From Dulcicalothrix desertica PCC 7102 (GTDB lineage: Bacteria > Cyanobacteriota > Cyanobacteriia > Cyanobacteriales > Nostocaceae), in contig NZ_RSCL01000012.1 of assembly GCF_003991905.1 (NCBI RefSeq), positions 181,848 through 245,847 on the forward strand: a DNA stretch of 64,000 nucleotides, given 5' to 3'. Both the position numbers and the translations under genes were made by a program. Positions 34,914 to 43,513 of the stretch are shown piece after piece. The notes beneath the pieces were generated by a model. That model saw only the letters and a program-made list of their open reading frames with translations. It was not told the origin of the DNA and did no database searches. Position 1 is the stretch's first letter; every line of letters begins with the position of its first letter.

Positions 34914-37166
34914 ATGTATTTGCCAGTCAATGAATCAAATATTATTACAAGTGAGTCAAATCCCTTGCTTACAGTGGTATTAAGCGCCAAGCAGCAAGGT
35001 TACGACAATCAGGAAATAATACAAGAAGCGCAACGTGTCGCTGAATGTAATGGAGATTATGCTGGATACCAGTTTGTTTTAACGACGATTAATCAAATTG
35101 AATTTTTAGAGAAGCTTAATCGTCCAACAATTGCTTATAACCGTGAATTTTTGTTTAATGCTATTTACCAGTCTGTATTATCTGGTATGGGCAATGCTGA
35201 TATAATTAGCATATGCGGTGAGTATTGTAATCTGGACGATTTTGCATTTTGCCAGCTAACGCTTGAGTATATTTTGGTTAACCGCATTCCATCTGATAGC
35301 GAACAAGCTCATTTTCTGCGGACTGTTGACTCAAAAAGCAGTAAGGGGTTAGAGGTAGTATGCGAACTGTTCGTGGGATTGAAGAATATATACCTAACCA
35401 ATTTGCTTCGTAAGGTATTAGAAAATTATATTTATCAGCTATACGTAGTATCAAAGCCAGTCGAGTATTTTCTTGATTTACGTGAGAAAATAGCTGATAA
35501 TTGGGTGCGAGATAGATTAAAGCGTGTTGCAAGCCTGATTGCAAAAGAAACCTGCAAGGAATTAGATTTTGATGTTATTACGGGTGTTACTCCTACTTCG
35601 GCGCCGAAATCGTTAGAAGCATCAGATGCTGTTGATGAAATTATCAAATCCTCGCAGGTTGATTTGAATGAGGCTGGTGAGCTAGTTGTTAGCGTGCTGA
35701 AAGATTTTAAAATTGAGACTGAGTTTGTTGGCGCCAAAAGTGGTCCAACATTTAATCGGATTGAATTAAAACTGGCGCGCGGTACAAAATTTAGCAGTGT
35801 TGCCAACTTTGGTGATGACTTGGTGCAGCAGTTGGGAATGGAATTGGGAATTAAGATTCCCCCAATGGTCAGTTCGGTATGTGGGCGTACTGCAATTGAC
35901 ATTCCAAGGATTGACAGAGAGATTGCTTACTTCCGTGACCACGTTGATTTTGAAAACGAAATTGATATAAATCGCATTTGCATTCCTGGAGGTATAGATG
36001 TAAACGGCAACTTTCATTGGATAAATCTTTGTGACGATAATATTACCCATGTAATTGGTTCAGGGCGTACCCGTAGTGGTAAGTCACAGTTTTTAAAAGG
36101 AGGTGTATTATATTTAGCACGTAAGTATCCACCATCGGTTGTGCGGTTAGCGCTATCGGATGTGAAACGCGTAACGTTGGGTAAATTCAAGAATCTGCCA
36201 CATTTGATGGCGCCTGTTTGTAAAGATGCCAAGAGTACGGCTGATATGTTGGAATTTTTGGTAGCAGAAATGGAGTTACGTTATCAAGAGTTTGATATTC
36301 ATGAAGACGAGGGTATTGAAAATATTGCTCAGTACAACCGTTTTTATCTTGGTCGTAAGGTAATGCCGCGCGTAGTTTGTTGGGTTGATGAGGCGCCGGA
36401 AATGTTAGCTGACGAGGCTTACACCCAAAGAGTTGAGACAGCTTTATCAACATTACTGAGGAAAGCTGGCGCCGCTGGCATTCATCTACTTGTTTACTCG
36501 CAGCGTCCTGATAGAGATGCAATTAAACCACAAATACGGTCTAACTTTCCTTGCAAAACAGCATTTGCAGCCGCGCGACCCGAAGATAGTTATATTGCTT
36601 TAGCAGACGATAAAGATAGACGCGCGTTTCATTTACTTGGTCGTGGTGATTTTATTTTGCGTACTAACGAATTTGATGAGCGTTTACAGGCGCCGTACCT
36701 AGCAGATGATGAGGACGTAGAGTATTTTCGTTGCTTACTCTCTGAAGCAATAAATCAGCATGACCCGTATGTAGCATGGGAATCTGAGCTAACATTCGAT
36801 AATTTTGTTAAGCAATTATACTTAAATAAGGGATTAGTTGACCCAAATGCTGTTGATAGAATTGTTACTACCAAGGAAATAAAAATACAAGACTCGATTA
36901 AAAACAAACCATTAGATAATGCTGATTTGTATAAGCATGGAGAAAAAGTTGAGTTTCGAGCGAACTATGATTTTAACGTTGAATTTGATGCCGAGAAAAA
37001 GAATCAGATTTTAGGACTACATCGTCGTGGCTATGGCGCTGAAGAAATAGTTAAGGAGATATTCGGTGATTTACCTGGAGGTCGCAATGGGGATAGAAAA
37101 TTTACAAAACTTAAAAATGCTGTTGAGCGCTATATTCGTTCGTTGAACGAAGAAGGTAATTTATGA
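34914..37166 (+). CDS. FtsK/SpoIIIE-like DNA translocase
   Basis: 750 residues. The N-terminal ~260 are helical and unassigned; a middle part (about 265-375) has the beta/alpha pattern seen before FtsK motor domains. The motor has Walker A GSGRTRSGKSQFLKGG (about 381-391) and Walker B VVCWVDEAPEML (about 489-494), followed by AGAAGIHLLVYSQRPDRDAI. The C-terminus (YGAEEIVKEIFGDLPGGRNG, then FTKLKNAVERYIRSL) looks like a small winged helix. Such ATPases pump double-stranded DNA between cells or compartments; in actinobacterial plasmids a single FtsK-like protein drives conjugation. The ATG is preceded by a GGAGG site. The next gene overlaps its stop by 4 bp. Confidence 0.85.
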   Translation: MYLPVNESNIITSESNPLLTVVLSAKQQGYDNQEIIQEAQRVAECNGDYAGYQFVLTTINQIEFLEKLNRPTIAYNREFLFNAIYQSVLSGMGNADIISICGEYCNLDDFAFCQLTLEYILVNRIPSDSEQAHFLRTVDSKSSKGLEVVCELFVGLKNIYLTNLLRKVLENYIYQLYVVSKPVEYFLDLREKIADNWVRDRLKRVASLIAKETCKELDFDVITGVTPTSAPKSLEASDAVDEIIKSSQVDLNEAGELVVSVLKDFKIETEFVGAKSGPTFNRIELKLARGTKFSSVANFGDDLVQQLGMELGIKIPPMVSSVCGRTAIDIPRIDREIAYFRDHVDFENEIDINRICIPGGIDVNGNFHWINLCDDNITHVIGSGRTRSGKSQFLKGGVLYLARKYPPSVVRLALSDVKRVTLGKFKNLPHLMAPVCKDAKSTADMLEFLVAEMELRYQEFDIHEDEGIENIAQYNRFYLGRKVMPRVVCWVDEAPEMLADEAYTQRVETALSTLLRKAGAAGIHLLVYSQRPDRDAIKPQIRSNFPCKTAFAAARPEDSYIALADDKDRRAFHLLGRGDFILRTNEFDERLQAPYLADDEDVEYFRCLLSEAINQHDPYVAWESELTFDNFVKQLYLNKGLVDPNAVDRIVTTKEIKIQDSIKNKPLDNADLYKHGEKVEFRANYDFNVEFDAEKKNQILGLHRRGYGAEEIVKEIFGDLPGGRNGDRKFTKLKNAVERYIRSLNEEGNL

Positions 37167-37621
37167 TTTACACCTTAACTATGGAATTACCTCCAACATT
37201 AAACGAGATAATAGATGCCGCACGTGAAAGTTGGCAAAAAAGTGCGGCTATGAAAAAACAGTGGACTAATAAAATCACAGCGTTTGTGGCTGAATGTGAG
37301 ATTAAATTTTTGGGTCAAGTTTGGCTGGAATTTCATTGGTATCTTACTAACTTTGGAAGAGATGCTGATAACGTTGCTGCTGCCTCCAAATTCATAATGG
37401 ACGGTGTAGCCAACGCCAAAACCATCCGTAACGATAATTTAACCGTAATACAATCTCCAGTACTTCATTACTATCATCGCAGTAGTCAAGATAATGGTGT
37501 AATTATGAGAATATCCGAATCACCAGATTTTTTGTTAGAAAATATTATCGATGCTAATCGGTATTCGTCTTGTGCGCTGCAAGAATGTCAACAAAAAATT
37601 AAGAGATGTTTATATGACTAG
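37163..37621 (+). CDS. rusA: RusA-like Holliday junction resolvase
   Basis: 152 residues. The start MIYTLTMELPPTLNEIIDAA, the middle block GRDADNVAAASKFIMDGVAN (with the paired Asp residues of the RusA family, about 68 and 70) and IRNDNLTVIQSP are typical. RusA enzymes cut four-way DNA junctions during recombination. ATGA overlap with the translocase stop indicates coupling. In plasmids and phages such resolvases process transferred or replicating DNA. Confidence 0.85.
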   Translation: MIYTLTMELPPTLNEIIDAARESWQKSAAMKKQWTNKITAFVAECEIKFLGQVWLEFHWYLTNFGRDADNVAAASKFIMDGVANAKTIRNDNLTVIQSPVLHYYHRSSQDNGVIMRISESPDFLLENIIDANRYSSCALQECQQKIKRCLYD

Positions 37622-37627
37622 TATTTT

Positions 37628-37690
37628 AGTGATATTCCAAGTGGTGGATTGTTATTTATAACAAGGTAAGTTCGATTCTTACTATCACTT
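37628..37690 (+). tRNA. Compact tRNA-like cloverleaf
   Basis: All four stems pair perfectly. Acceptor AGTGATA (37628-37634) with TATCACT (37683-37689); D stem TCCA with TGGA around AGTGG; anticodon stem TTGTT with AACAA around ATTTAT; T stem GTAAG with CTTAC around TTCGATT, which fits the conserved T-loop TTCRANN. It is shorter than a normal tRNA: a 6-nt anticodon loop, 1-nt variable region, no CCA encoded. It may be a degenerate, unusual or mimic tRNA. It starts 6 bp after the resolvase stop codon. The amino acid is not assigned. Confidence 0.55.
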
Positions 37691-37868
37691 TTGGGGATGC
37701 AATGATTACTGATACTGAAAATTAAATAGTACAGGATAATTTGAAAGTTCTGGAAGATTTAACAGAGTAAAGTGTTGGTTAATTGTTTCTCCTCAAATCC
37801 CAATTACAAAGATGCCGGGGCGAGAGTAATTTTTGTTCTTGTAACCTGCTATTTAAGAGGGATAGACG

Positions 37869-39140
37869 ATGTTGAAGAAATTTTGTGGTCAGGCATTTAA
37901 AACGGTTAATGCAGCAATGGGATTTATTTCTCTAACTGCAATTGCGATTGGCGCCGTATCTACCTTTTCAGGTTTAGGACTTCGCTTAATTGCAAGAGGG
38001 GGAATCTCTATCATTCCTGAAGAACGTACAGAGAGGCTAACTAGTCTTGGTATGGGTCTTTGTTTGTGTGGTGGAGTCGGATTTGCTGGTGCAGTTGTAG
38101 TTGCCGCTGGCGCCGCAAGCCTTTTGGATGCAACTGATAAGGAGGAATCTCAGGCTTCTAATAATAATCGTGTGGTATTTAAGCCAGGTGATAGCGTGCA
38201 ACAAGAACTAACTGATTCGTCGTTATACCTATATCAGGTAATGCGAATCGAAGGTTCTCGTGCGCTTGAAAATAAGTTAATAGTGGGAAGAATTGAAGAT
38301 GAACAAACCCGAAAAGTTGTAATTTACGATACGCTAAACCATCATGTTGATAGTTTAATGGAAATATTTGACGCTGATTGTGATGAACTGGAGCTAGTAG
38401 GAAAAGCATTTTCGTCAACCCTTTCAAATCCTTGGGACGCAGTTTGTGATTTTATTGACTACCACCGTCCTCAACTGGGAAAAAAATACTGGTTTGGGAA
38501 TTGCATTGAAAAATGTACTGGGTGTTGTTATTTTCACGGCGACAATAATATAGTGTGCGGACTATATGTTTTCGGGTGGGAAGAAGATTGTACTTGTCCA
38601 GACTGGCAACCTATTAAAAACAAACAGCGAGCTTATTTTCCATACGAGCGAGAAGAAGTTATCGAACGTTTAAATCAGGATATTGAGCCTAATAAGGCAG
38701 TAATCCATAAGAACGATGATGGTACTCTGACATTATGGGATAATCATACTTTACGTAGATTTAACTTTACCTGGACGGGAATTCTTCTAAATGATTCTGA
38801 TAGGCTTTTAGAATTGGGTACACATGCCCGTTTACTTTCTTACTGCCAATATTTTGCTGTACGTGCGGTAATTGAGTTTGATTACTCTACTAAAATTGAT
38901 AAGTTTATTAAACAATTGAAAGGTATCGCTACCGTTGAAATTGAAGACGAAGGTATTAATGTCCGGACTAACTATTGTCCACATTTGAATATTAATATTA
39001 CTCGTACTTATCGTTTCCGTTTTGATGGTATCCCCTTATACCCTTACGAGTCGATTGTTCCTGTAGAGTTGAAGCACAATTACAATCTTGTCACTTTTGT
39101 TGAGTGGTCGAAGGCTAATAAATCTAAAATCAGAAGATGA
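37869..39140 (+). CDS. Membrane-anchored Cys-rich protein of unknown function
   Basis: 423 residues. Two N-terminal hydrophobic spans (GFISLTAIAIGAVSTFSGLG and GLCLCGGVGFAGAVVVAAGA) precede a large soluble domain. A cysteine cluster (CIEKCTGCCYFHGDN, then CGLYVFGWEEDCTCPDW) at about residues 213-243 probably binds a metal. The rest is beta-rich with no recognised family. It follows the tRNA-like element by 180 bp, and its ATG at 37869 has a GAGGGATAGACG-type ribosome site. Confidence 0.7.
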   Translation: MLKKFCGQAFKTVNAAMGFISLTAIAIGAVSTFSGLGLRLIARGGISIIPEERTERLTSLGMGLCLCGGVGFAGAVVVAAGAASLLDATDKEESQASNNNRVVFKPGDSVQQELTDSSLYLYQVMRIEGSRALENKLIVGRIEDEQTRKVVIYDTLNHHVDSLMEIFDADCDELELVGKAFSSTLSNPWDAVCDFIDYHRPQLGKKYWFGNCIEKCTGCCYFHGDNNIVCGLYVFGWEEDCTCPDWQPIKNKQRAYFPYEREEVIERLNQDIEPNKAVIHKNDDGTLTLWDNHTLRRFNFTWTGILLNDSDRLLELGTHARLLSYCQYFAVRAVIEFDYSTKIDKFIKQLKGIATVEIEDEGINVRTNYCPHLNINITRTYRFRFDGIPLYPYESIVPVELKHNYNLVTFVEWSKANKSKIRR

Positions 39141-39304
39141 ATCAAGATTCAATTCTAGGTGCCTGCTACAAATACCATTAGCGATGTATTGTCTGTATGT
39201 TCCTTTGAAATTAACTCAAATTTCTTTGACAAGAGTCTATCTGCTACTAGGAAAGTAGCGCCTTTTGTCTTACCAGAAATGTTGATGGAATGTAATTAAT
39301 TCTC

Positions 39305-39354
39305 AGTACGGGGGATTTACCCCCGCTACTGGGTAATTACTTTACAGTTACCCA
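39305..39354. promoter_or_regulatory. Two consecutive hairpins in the leader of the 39376 gene
   Basis: CGGGGG-ATTTA-CCCCCG (39309-39325), flanked by AGTA and TACT, is followed by TGGGTAA (39330-39336) pairing with TTACCCA (39348-39354). The second hairpin ends 22 bp before the ATG. The layout could be a leader attenuator. Confidence 0.5.
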
Positions 39355-39375
39355 TCAATATTTTGGAGGAATATC

Positions 39376-39879
39376 ATGTTTGATTTAATTGATTGTTCTG
39401 CATTTGAAACATCTGCTACTGTAGCAACGTTAAATGATTTTTTCTTTCCGGTTGTACTGTTTGCTGCTATTTTCTGGTTTTTGTGTGAGATTTTCTTAGA
39501 TGTTAGTTTTGAAACTCAATCAAAAATGATTGATAAGCAGTTCGCCTCTGATGGTAACTCAACTTATAAAGATGATACTCAAAAAGCTGGAGATGACTTA
39601 ATCCTCGAAAGCTTGCCTGCCAACACGGCTGCAACAATTGAGGAGCATAACACCAAAGCTAAATCATTCGATGTTGATACTGAGTACCAAAATTTGAAAG
39701 CGTTAGGCGCCCGTAAACTTAGAAATTTTTGCCGAGATAGGGAAATTAAGGGTTATGCTAGTGCCTACAACAAACGTGGACTAGATGGGTTAGTAGATTT
39801 TTTATCAGCAAAACAAATTAGCGCTCATCAGATTGAGCAACAATTCAAGCATGTAGAGACGCTAGCGCGCGGACATTGA
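39376..39879 (+). CDS. Membrane protein with SAP-like C-terminal motif
   Basis: 167 residues. An N-terminal hydrophobic span (FFFPVVLFAAIFWFLCEIFL) is followed by an acidic linker and a C-terminal block, YQNLKALGARKLRNFCRDRE then IKGYASAYNKRGLDGLVDFL, which resembles a SAP/Rho-N-type helix-extended-loop-helix that binds DNA or RNA. A membrane-anchored nucleic-acid-binding protein would suit the DNA-transfer idea for the module (inference). Confidence 0.65.
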   Translation: MFDLIDCSAFETSATVATLNDFFFPVVLFAAIFWFLCEIFLDVSFETQSKMIDKQFASDGNSTYKDDTQKAGDDLILESLPANTAATIEEHNTKAKSFDVDTEYQNLKALGARKLRNFCRDREIKGYASAYNKRGLDGLVDFLSAKQISAHQIEQQFKHVETLARGH

Positions 39880-40028
39880 CGAAAAGCCCTGGCTCTTCTG
39901 TTGGGATTAACTACGTTAAGCATACGTTTGCGAAATACTTCAATTAAGATGCGGTAAAGGAAAATTTTGATATCTTATGGGCGTTGGTGTTCTAACAACT
40001 TTATACTAAAAAAGTATTAAAAATTTAA

Positions 40029-40286
40029 TTAGCAAGTCAACATGCAGCAACAAGAGCAAATATCGCGCTACTGTCCGAAGCTGATAACGCTGATTACACT
40101 TGCATCGATGAGAATTTTCAACCCGAATCTTTACAAACCTGGGGTAAGCGCGCTTGTGTTATTAACACTCAAATGCGGTGCTATCGAGAATCAGTGCTTC
40201 AGGGTTTGGAAGAAGATGGCTACACAATTATTAATGTGGAAGATATTGAAGAAGAAGAGAGTGGATGGCGCCAATGGATTTGTTAG
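40029..40286 (+). pseudogene. Gene fragment without a start codon
   Basis: An open frame with coding-like composition reads ATRANIALLSEADNADYTCI and ends DIEEEESGWRQW at a TAG at 40284. No start codon lies between the preceding stop and this stretch. The ATG frame at 40042 is a different frame with poor composition. It is probably the 3' part of a lost gene. Confidence 0.5.
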
Positions 40287-40358
40287 CCTGTTAAGTATTT
40301 TTCCTGTACTACTTTGGGAGAGAACTAATACGCTTTATGTCGGTGTTGTTTTTTGAAC

Positions 40359-40411
40359 TTACAGCCTGGAAAATTTGTGCGCCATTGGCGCACAAATTTT
40401 CCAGGCTGTAA
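40359..40411. repeat. Perfect 25-bp hairpin with 3-nt loop
   Basis: The left arm (starting TTACAGCCTGGAAAATTTG, 40359-40383) and right arm (40387-40411) are exact complements around ATT. The inner TTTGTGCGCC core is the same as in the hairpin at 9410-9432. It is bordered by gene fragments on both sides. A stem this long and perfect suggests a recent insertion or selection for structure. Confidence 0.85.
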
Positions 40412-40415
40412 TCCA

Positions 40416-40526
40416 TTACGTGTTTGGTTAGTACGGGAAACCGTACTTGGAGTAATAGAAGCCCAAGTTTGGAATTTAAGAATCCAAAGCACGCCACGTA
40501 AGGCTAATTTTGAAACCGACGTATGA
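40416..40526 (+). pseudogene. Gene fragment after the large hairpin
   Basis: The frame reads LRVWLVRETVLGVIEAQVWN and then LRIQSTPRKANFETDV to a TGA; it has no start codon. It may be the tail of a gene interrupted by the palindrome. Further downstream, to about 40665, there are similar open but startless stretches. Confidence 0.4.
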
Positions 40527-40712
40527 TTGTCTATTTATAGCGTCGCGTTTAAATGTTTATACAGATTTAGAAGTGCTGGTAATTCGAGTTGATGAACGGT
40601 GCGTATTGAAATATTCATATTTATGCGCTAGCTTATTTGATACGTGTACGTTCTATTTATGATTTACTATACAGCAGGTCATCGTCATTCCAATGTTTCG
40701 CTTTAATCCTAC

Positions 40713-40735
40713 CGAACGGCAAGACTTGCCGTTCG
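40713..40735. terminator. 10-bp hairpin, possible terminator
   Basis: CGAACGGCAA and TTGCCGTTCG with loop GAC, followed by an AT-rich stretch. It lies between decayed sequence and the end of the minus-strand gene at 40789. Confidence 0.45.
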
Positions 40736-40788
40736 ATAAATACCCGATGGCACCGACAGTAGAAATAAAAGGCGCCCTTAAACATTAA

Positions 40789-41118
40789 TTATCTGAATGA
40801 ACTCTGGGAAGAACTCGTATTGCCTTGTGGAGCTAAAACTGGACAAGCCCATGCATTATTTTTACATTCGGGTTTCAGGTTTCTGCGTGGAGTTACAGGG
40901 TTGAAAATGCGAACTACGGGTAATCGTCCAGAATTTAAATTTAGACATCCCCAAAAATTATTACATCGTGGTTTTACGTCTGGTGCTGCTTTTGGTCTTA
41001 ATCTTTCACTATTTAATATTACCTGAGCATTACTGGGTTGAGCCGCTGCTTCTTTGGTATAAAACAATGCTGCATTAAATGTCAACGCAATAATTAGTAA
41101 ACTTTTATACTTAAACAT
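40789..41118 (-). CDS. Small secreted Cys-rich protein (CxNxWxC family), copy 1
   Basis: 109 residues with a signal peptide (FKYKSLLIIALTFNAALFY, cleavage near EAAAQ). The mature protein has two short motifs, CNNFWGC and CKNNAWAC, each with two Cys bracketing Asn and Trp. It is a clear paralogue of the protein at 48493-48948 (start MFKYK, motif KPRCNNFW.CLNLNS and APQGNT tail in common). The upstream regions are also similar. The function is unknown to me; disulphide-bonded extracellular peptides are possible. It lies 120 bp downstream of the AAA/TPR gene on the same strand. Confidence 0.75.
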   Translation of the reverse strand: MFKYKSLLIIALTFNAALFYTKEAAAQPSNAQVILNSERLRPKAAPDVKPRCNNFWGCLNLNSGRLPVVRIFNPVTPRRNLKPECKNNAWACPVLAPQGNTSSSQSSFR

Positions 41119-41240
41119 AATAGTTTTTCCATATAATGAGATGAAATTAGTTCAATCCCAGATGTTTCCATCTTTATAGGAATTTGTTTAAGTCTCGAAA
41201 GTTCCCCCGTTAACAATTTAAATGTTTAATGTATTACATC

Positions 41241-43292
41241 TCATTTGGCAGTATCAGACACCAGGCGCCTTTTTGCATCTTCAATCCAATAGCGTTCATC
41301 AGGGTGTAGTGGGTCAGAAAACTCAAGACATTTGCGCCACTGCGATAGCGAGGAGCGTGTTTCTTTTTTATCTTCCAAGACTTGTGCTAACAAGCAGTGT
41401 GCTGAACCACGTTTTTCATATAAATCAATAGCTTGACGCAGAGGAACTTCCGCTTCAAGGTAAGTGTAAGTTTTTTTACCAAGTCTTGCTAGACCTAACC
41501 GTGCCCAACCTAAATTTTTTAACATAGTATACTTTTCTCGTTGGTCTTTCAGAGGTAGTTCTAAACCCTCCGAAAGTAAATTAGCTGCCAGAAGATATTC
41601 TTTATCCAAAATGTACCGTCGAGCTAACCTGCTGTATGCTTGAGGTAAACCTAAATTTTTGGCAGCATTATAATTGATACGGGCATAATTAAAATTATTC
41701 AGATCTTCGTAAACTTTTCCCCTGTTGTAATAGGCTTCTCTATAGTTTTGTTTGATTAAAAGCGCTAGGTTGTAGAACGGTAAAGCTGTATTTAATTTTT
41801 CTGCTTGGTAGTTCTCCAATCCAATGTTGTTTAACAAAACTGCTAGCGGTTCTGAAGTGAAAATAATTGGAATGGCGCCTATCGCCAAACCTGCAACTAC
41901 AGCAATCAAACTTAATCGTTTGCTTCGTCTCACTTGCAGTTGAGCTTTTTGCGAATTTTCAATAGCTTGTTTCTCCTGCTCTAAGGCGATTTCTGTTCTA
42001 GAAAGCACTTGTGAAAGCTCTAATTCTTGGCTTGCAACTAAAAACTGATAATCTTTATCACTCAAGCTTCTACCGTTTGCCCAGGTTAGGGCATTACGTA
42101 AATTATCTCCATGCAACAATTGTGATGTATCACGTTCTGATGCTTCCCATGCTGCAAATGCTTCGGCGTATGGTCTCATTTTTTGTAGTTCCTTTTCTAC
42201 CCAATTGTTATCAAAGACTGATTGGTAGATGCGGTTATAAACTTTAAGGTAGCCTGATTGCTTGATGACTAAACTCGATAACCGTAGTTTCATGATTTCT
42301 GGGGTATCATCTACGGCTAATTCTCCAACTTCTAAAACTTTTTGATATATTCCTAAAGACCAGCAAGCGAGTTGTTCATTATTTAATATACGGTCACGTA
42401 TTGTTTGTAAATGCTGCTGTTTGTCTTGTGCTAACCAATTCTCAATAATACGTGTGCGTATTGTTTGAGTAACACAATCTGCTTCGGCGCCGCTCTCAAT
42501 GTGTGATAAAGAAGATACAAGCTGACAAACCCATTGCGTTAAAAAGGGTTGCCCACCTGTCCAATGCAAAATTTCTTGAAGTACTGTATGCGGATGTGCA
42601 GCGATACCAATAAGTCCCTTTTCTAGGGGTTTTGCTTCATGTAATTGAAAACCTGTTAATTCTATTGCTTGGCTTTCGATGTTAAACGGTGTACGCTCTT
42701 TATCTGTAATTAAATCAGCAGGTGTTGCAACTCCTAATAGTACAAAAGTTAAACGGTTATATTTGGGTTTATCAGCGCGCTTATTATAACAGGAGCGGAT
42801 AAAGGCAAAAAAATCATCTTTAAAATTTAGATTTAAAACGCTGTCTATTTCATCGACAAATATAACGATATTTGATGTAATTTGTGATAATAATATTTCT
42901 TCAATAAACTTATTTAACCTCAAAGCTGGATGCATTATATTATACCCATGCCACCAGGTTTCAAGGTCTATATCTAAATTAAATTCACTTACCAAATAGC
43001 TAACAAAACCGCCATAAAATTCTTCTTCTGTAACTTCGTGTAGGCAAAGTTCACGCATTTCAAAGGCAATACAAGCAGTACCCTCATTTTTAAGGCGCCT
43101 CATTGTTTGTACACGTAGACTAGATTTACCCATTTGTCGGCAATTGAGTAGATAGCAAAATTGCCCAGCCTTTAAACTTGAGTAAAGTTGAGAGTCTGCT
43201 TGCCGTACAACATAAGTTGAAGCTTCTTCTGAAAGACTTCCCCCTACTTGATATATTGTATTTTGCCTTGAGTAGTTCATAGTTGTATACAA
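41241..43292 (-). CDS. AAA_35-like ATPase with membrane span and TPR repeats
   Basis: 683 residues. The N-terminal ATPase domain has the AAA_35 pattern: GGSLSEEASTYVVRQADSQL, Walker A CRQMGKSSL, Walker B IVIFVDEIDSV, LLGVATPADLI and GGQPFLTQ. An ~80-residue helical linker is followed by one membrane span (LSLIAVVAGLAIGAIPIIF, about residues 455-475), then TPR-like helices (ALPFYNLALLIKQNYREAYY). Such cyanobacterial proteins are predicted signalling ATPases linked to CHAT/vMAP conflict systems. The start MYTTMNYSRQ leaves ATG 43280 as an alternative. A relic of the same gene lies at 47557-47650. Confidence 0.85.
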   Translation of the reverse strand: MYTTMNYSRQNTIYQVGGSLSEEASTYVVRQADSQLYSSLKAGQFCYLLNCRQMGKSSLRVQTMRRLKNEGTACIAFEMRELCLHEVTEEEFYGGFVSYLVSEFNLDIDLETWWHGYNIMHPALRLNKFIEEILLSQITSNIVIFVDEIDSVLNLNFKDDFFAFIRSCYNKRADKPKYNRLTFVLLGVATPADLITDKERTPFNIESQAIELTGFQLHEAKPLEKGLIGIAAHPHTVLQEILHWTGGQPFLTQWVCQLVSSLSHIESGAEADCVTQTIRTRIIENWLAQDKQQHLQTIRDRILNNEQLACWSLGIYQKVLEVGELAVDDTPEIMKLRLSSLVIKQSGYLKVYNRIYQSVFDNNWVEKELQKMRPYAEAFAAWEASERDTSQLLHGDNLRNALTWANGRSLSDKDYQFLVASQELELSQVLSRTEIALEQEKQAIENSQKAQLQVRRSKRLSLIAVVAGLAIGAIPIIFTSEPLAVLLNNIGLENYQAEKLNTALPFYNLALLIKQNYREAYYNRGKVYEDLNNFNYARINYNAAKNLGLPQAYSRLARRYILDKEYLLAANLLSEGLELPLKDQREKYTMLKNLGWARLGLARLGKKTYTYLEAEVPLRQAIDLYEKRGSAHCLLAQVLEDKKETRSSLSQWRKCLEFSDPLHPDERYWIEDAKRRLVSDTAK

Positions 43293-43352
43293 ATGCGATT
43301 TTTATATAAATTTTTTAATGATTATAATCTCCCCTAACCCCCCTTATTAAGG

Positions 43353-43484
43353 CAGGGCTGTTTCATTCTAAAAAGAATAATACCAGGCGCCTATAAATCC
43401 GCCTTTACCGAACGAGATTTTAGTAGTTGGTTAACCGAACAATCATGGTTACAGCTTTTATCTCTAGAGAATGAAACAGCCCTG
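43353..43484. mobile_element. 132-bp MITE with 17-bp inverted repeats and 12-bp direct repeats
   Basis: The ends CAGGGCTGTTTCATTCT (43353-43369) and its exact complement (43468-43484) enclose 98 bp with no intact gene. The flanks are CCCTTATTAAGG at 43341-43352 and 43485-43496, an exact 12-bp duplication. That size is typical of IS4-type insertions, so the MITE was probably mobilised by such a transposase. It sits between two minus-strand ATPase genes. Confidence 0.85.
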
Positions 43485-43513
43485 CCCTTATTAAGGGGGG
43501 AAGAAGAGACGGA

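Noticed and set aside
40042-40356. 104-residue ATG frame
   Set aside because: A different frame over the same DNA has better coding composition; this frame looks like a shadow.
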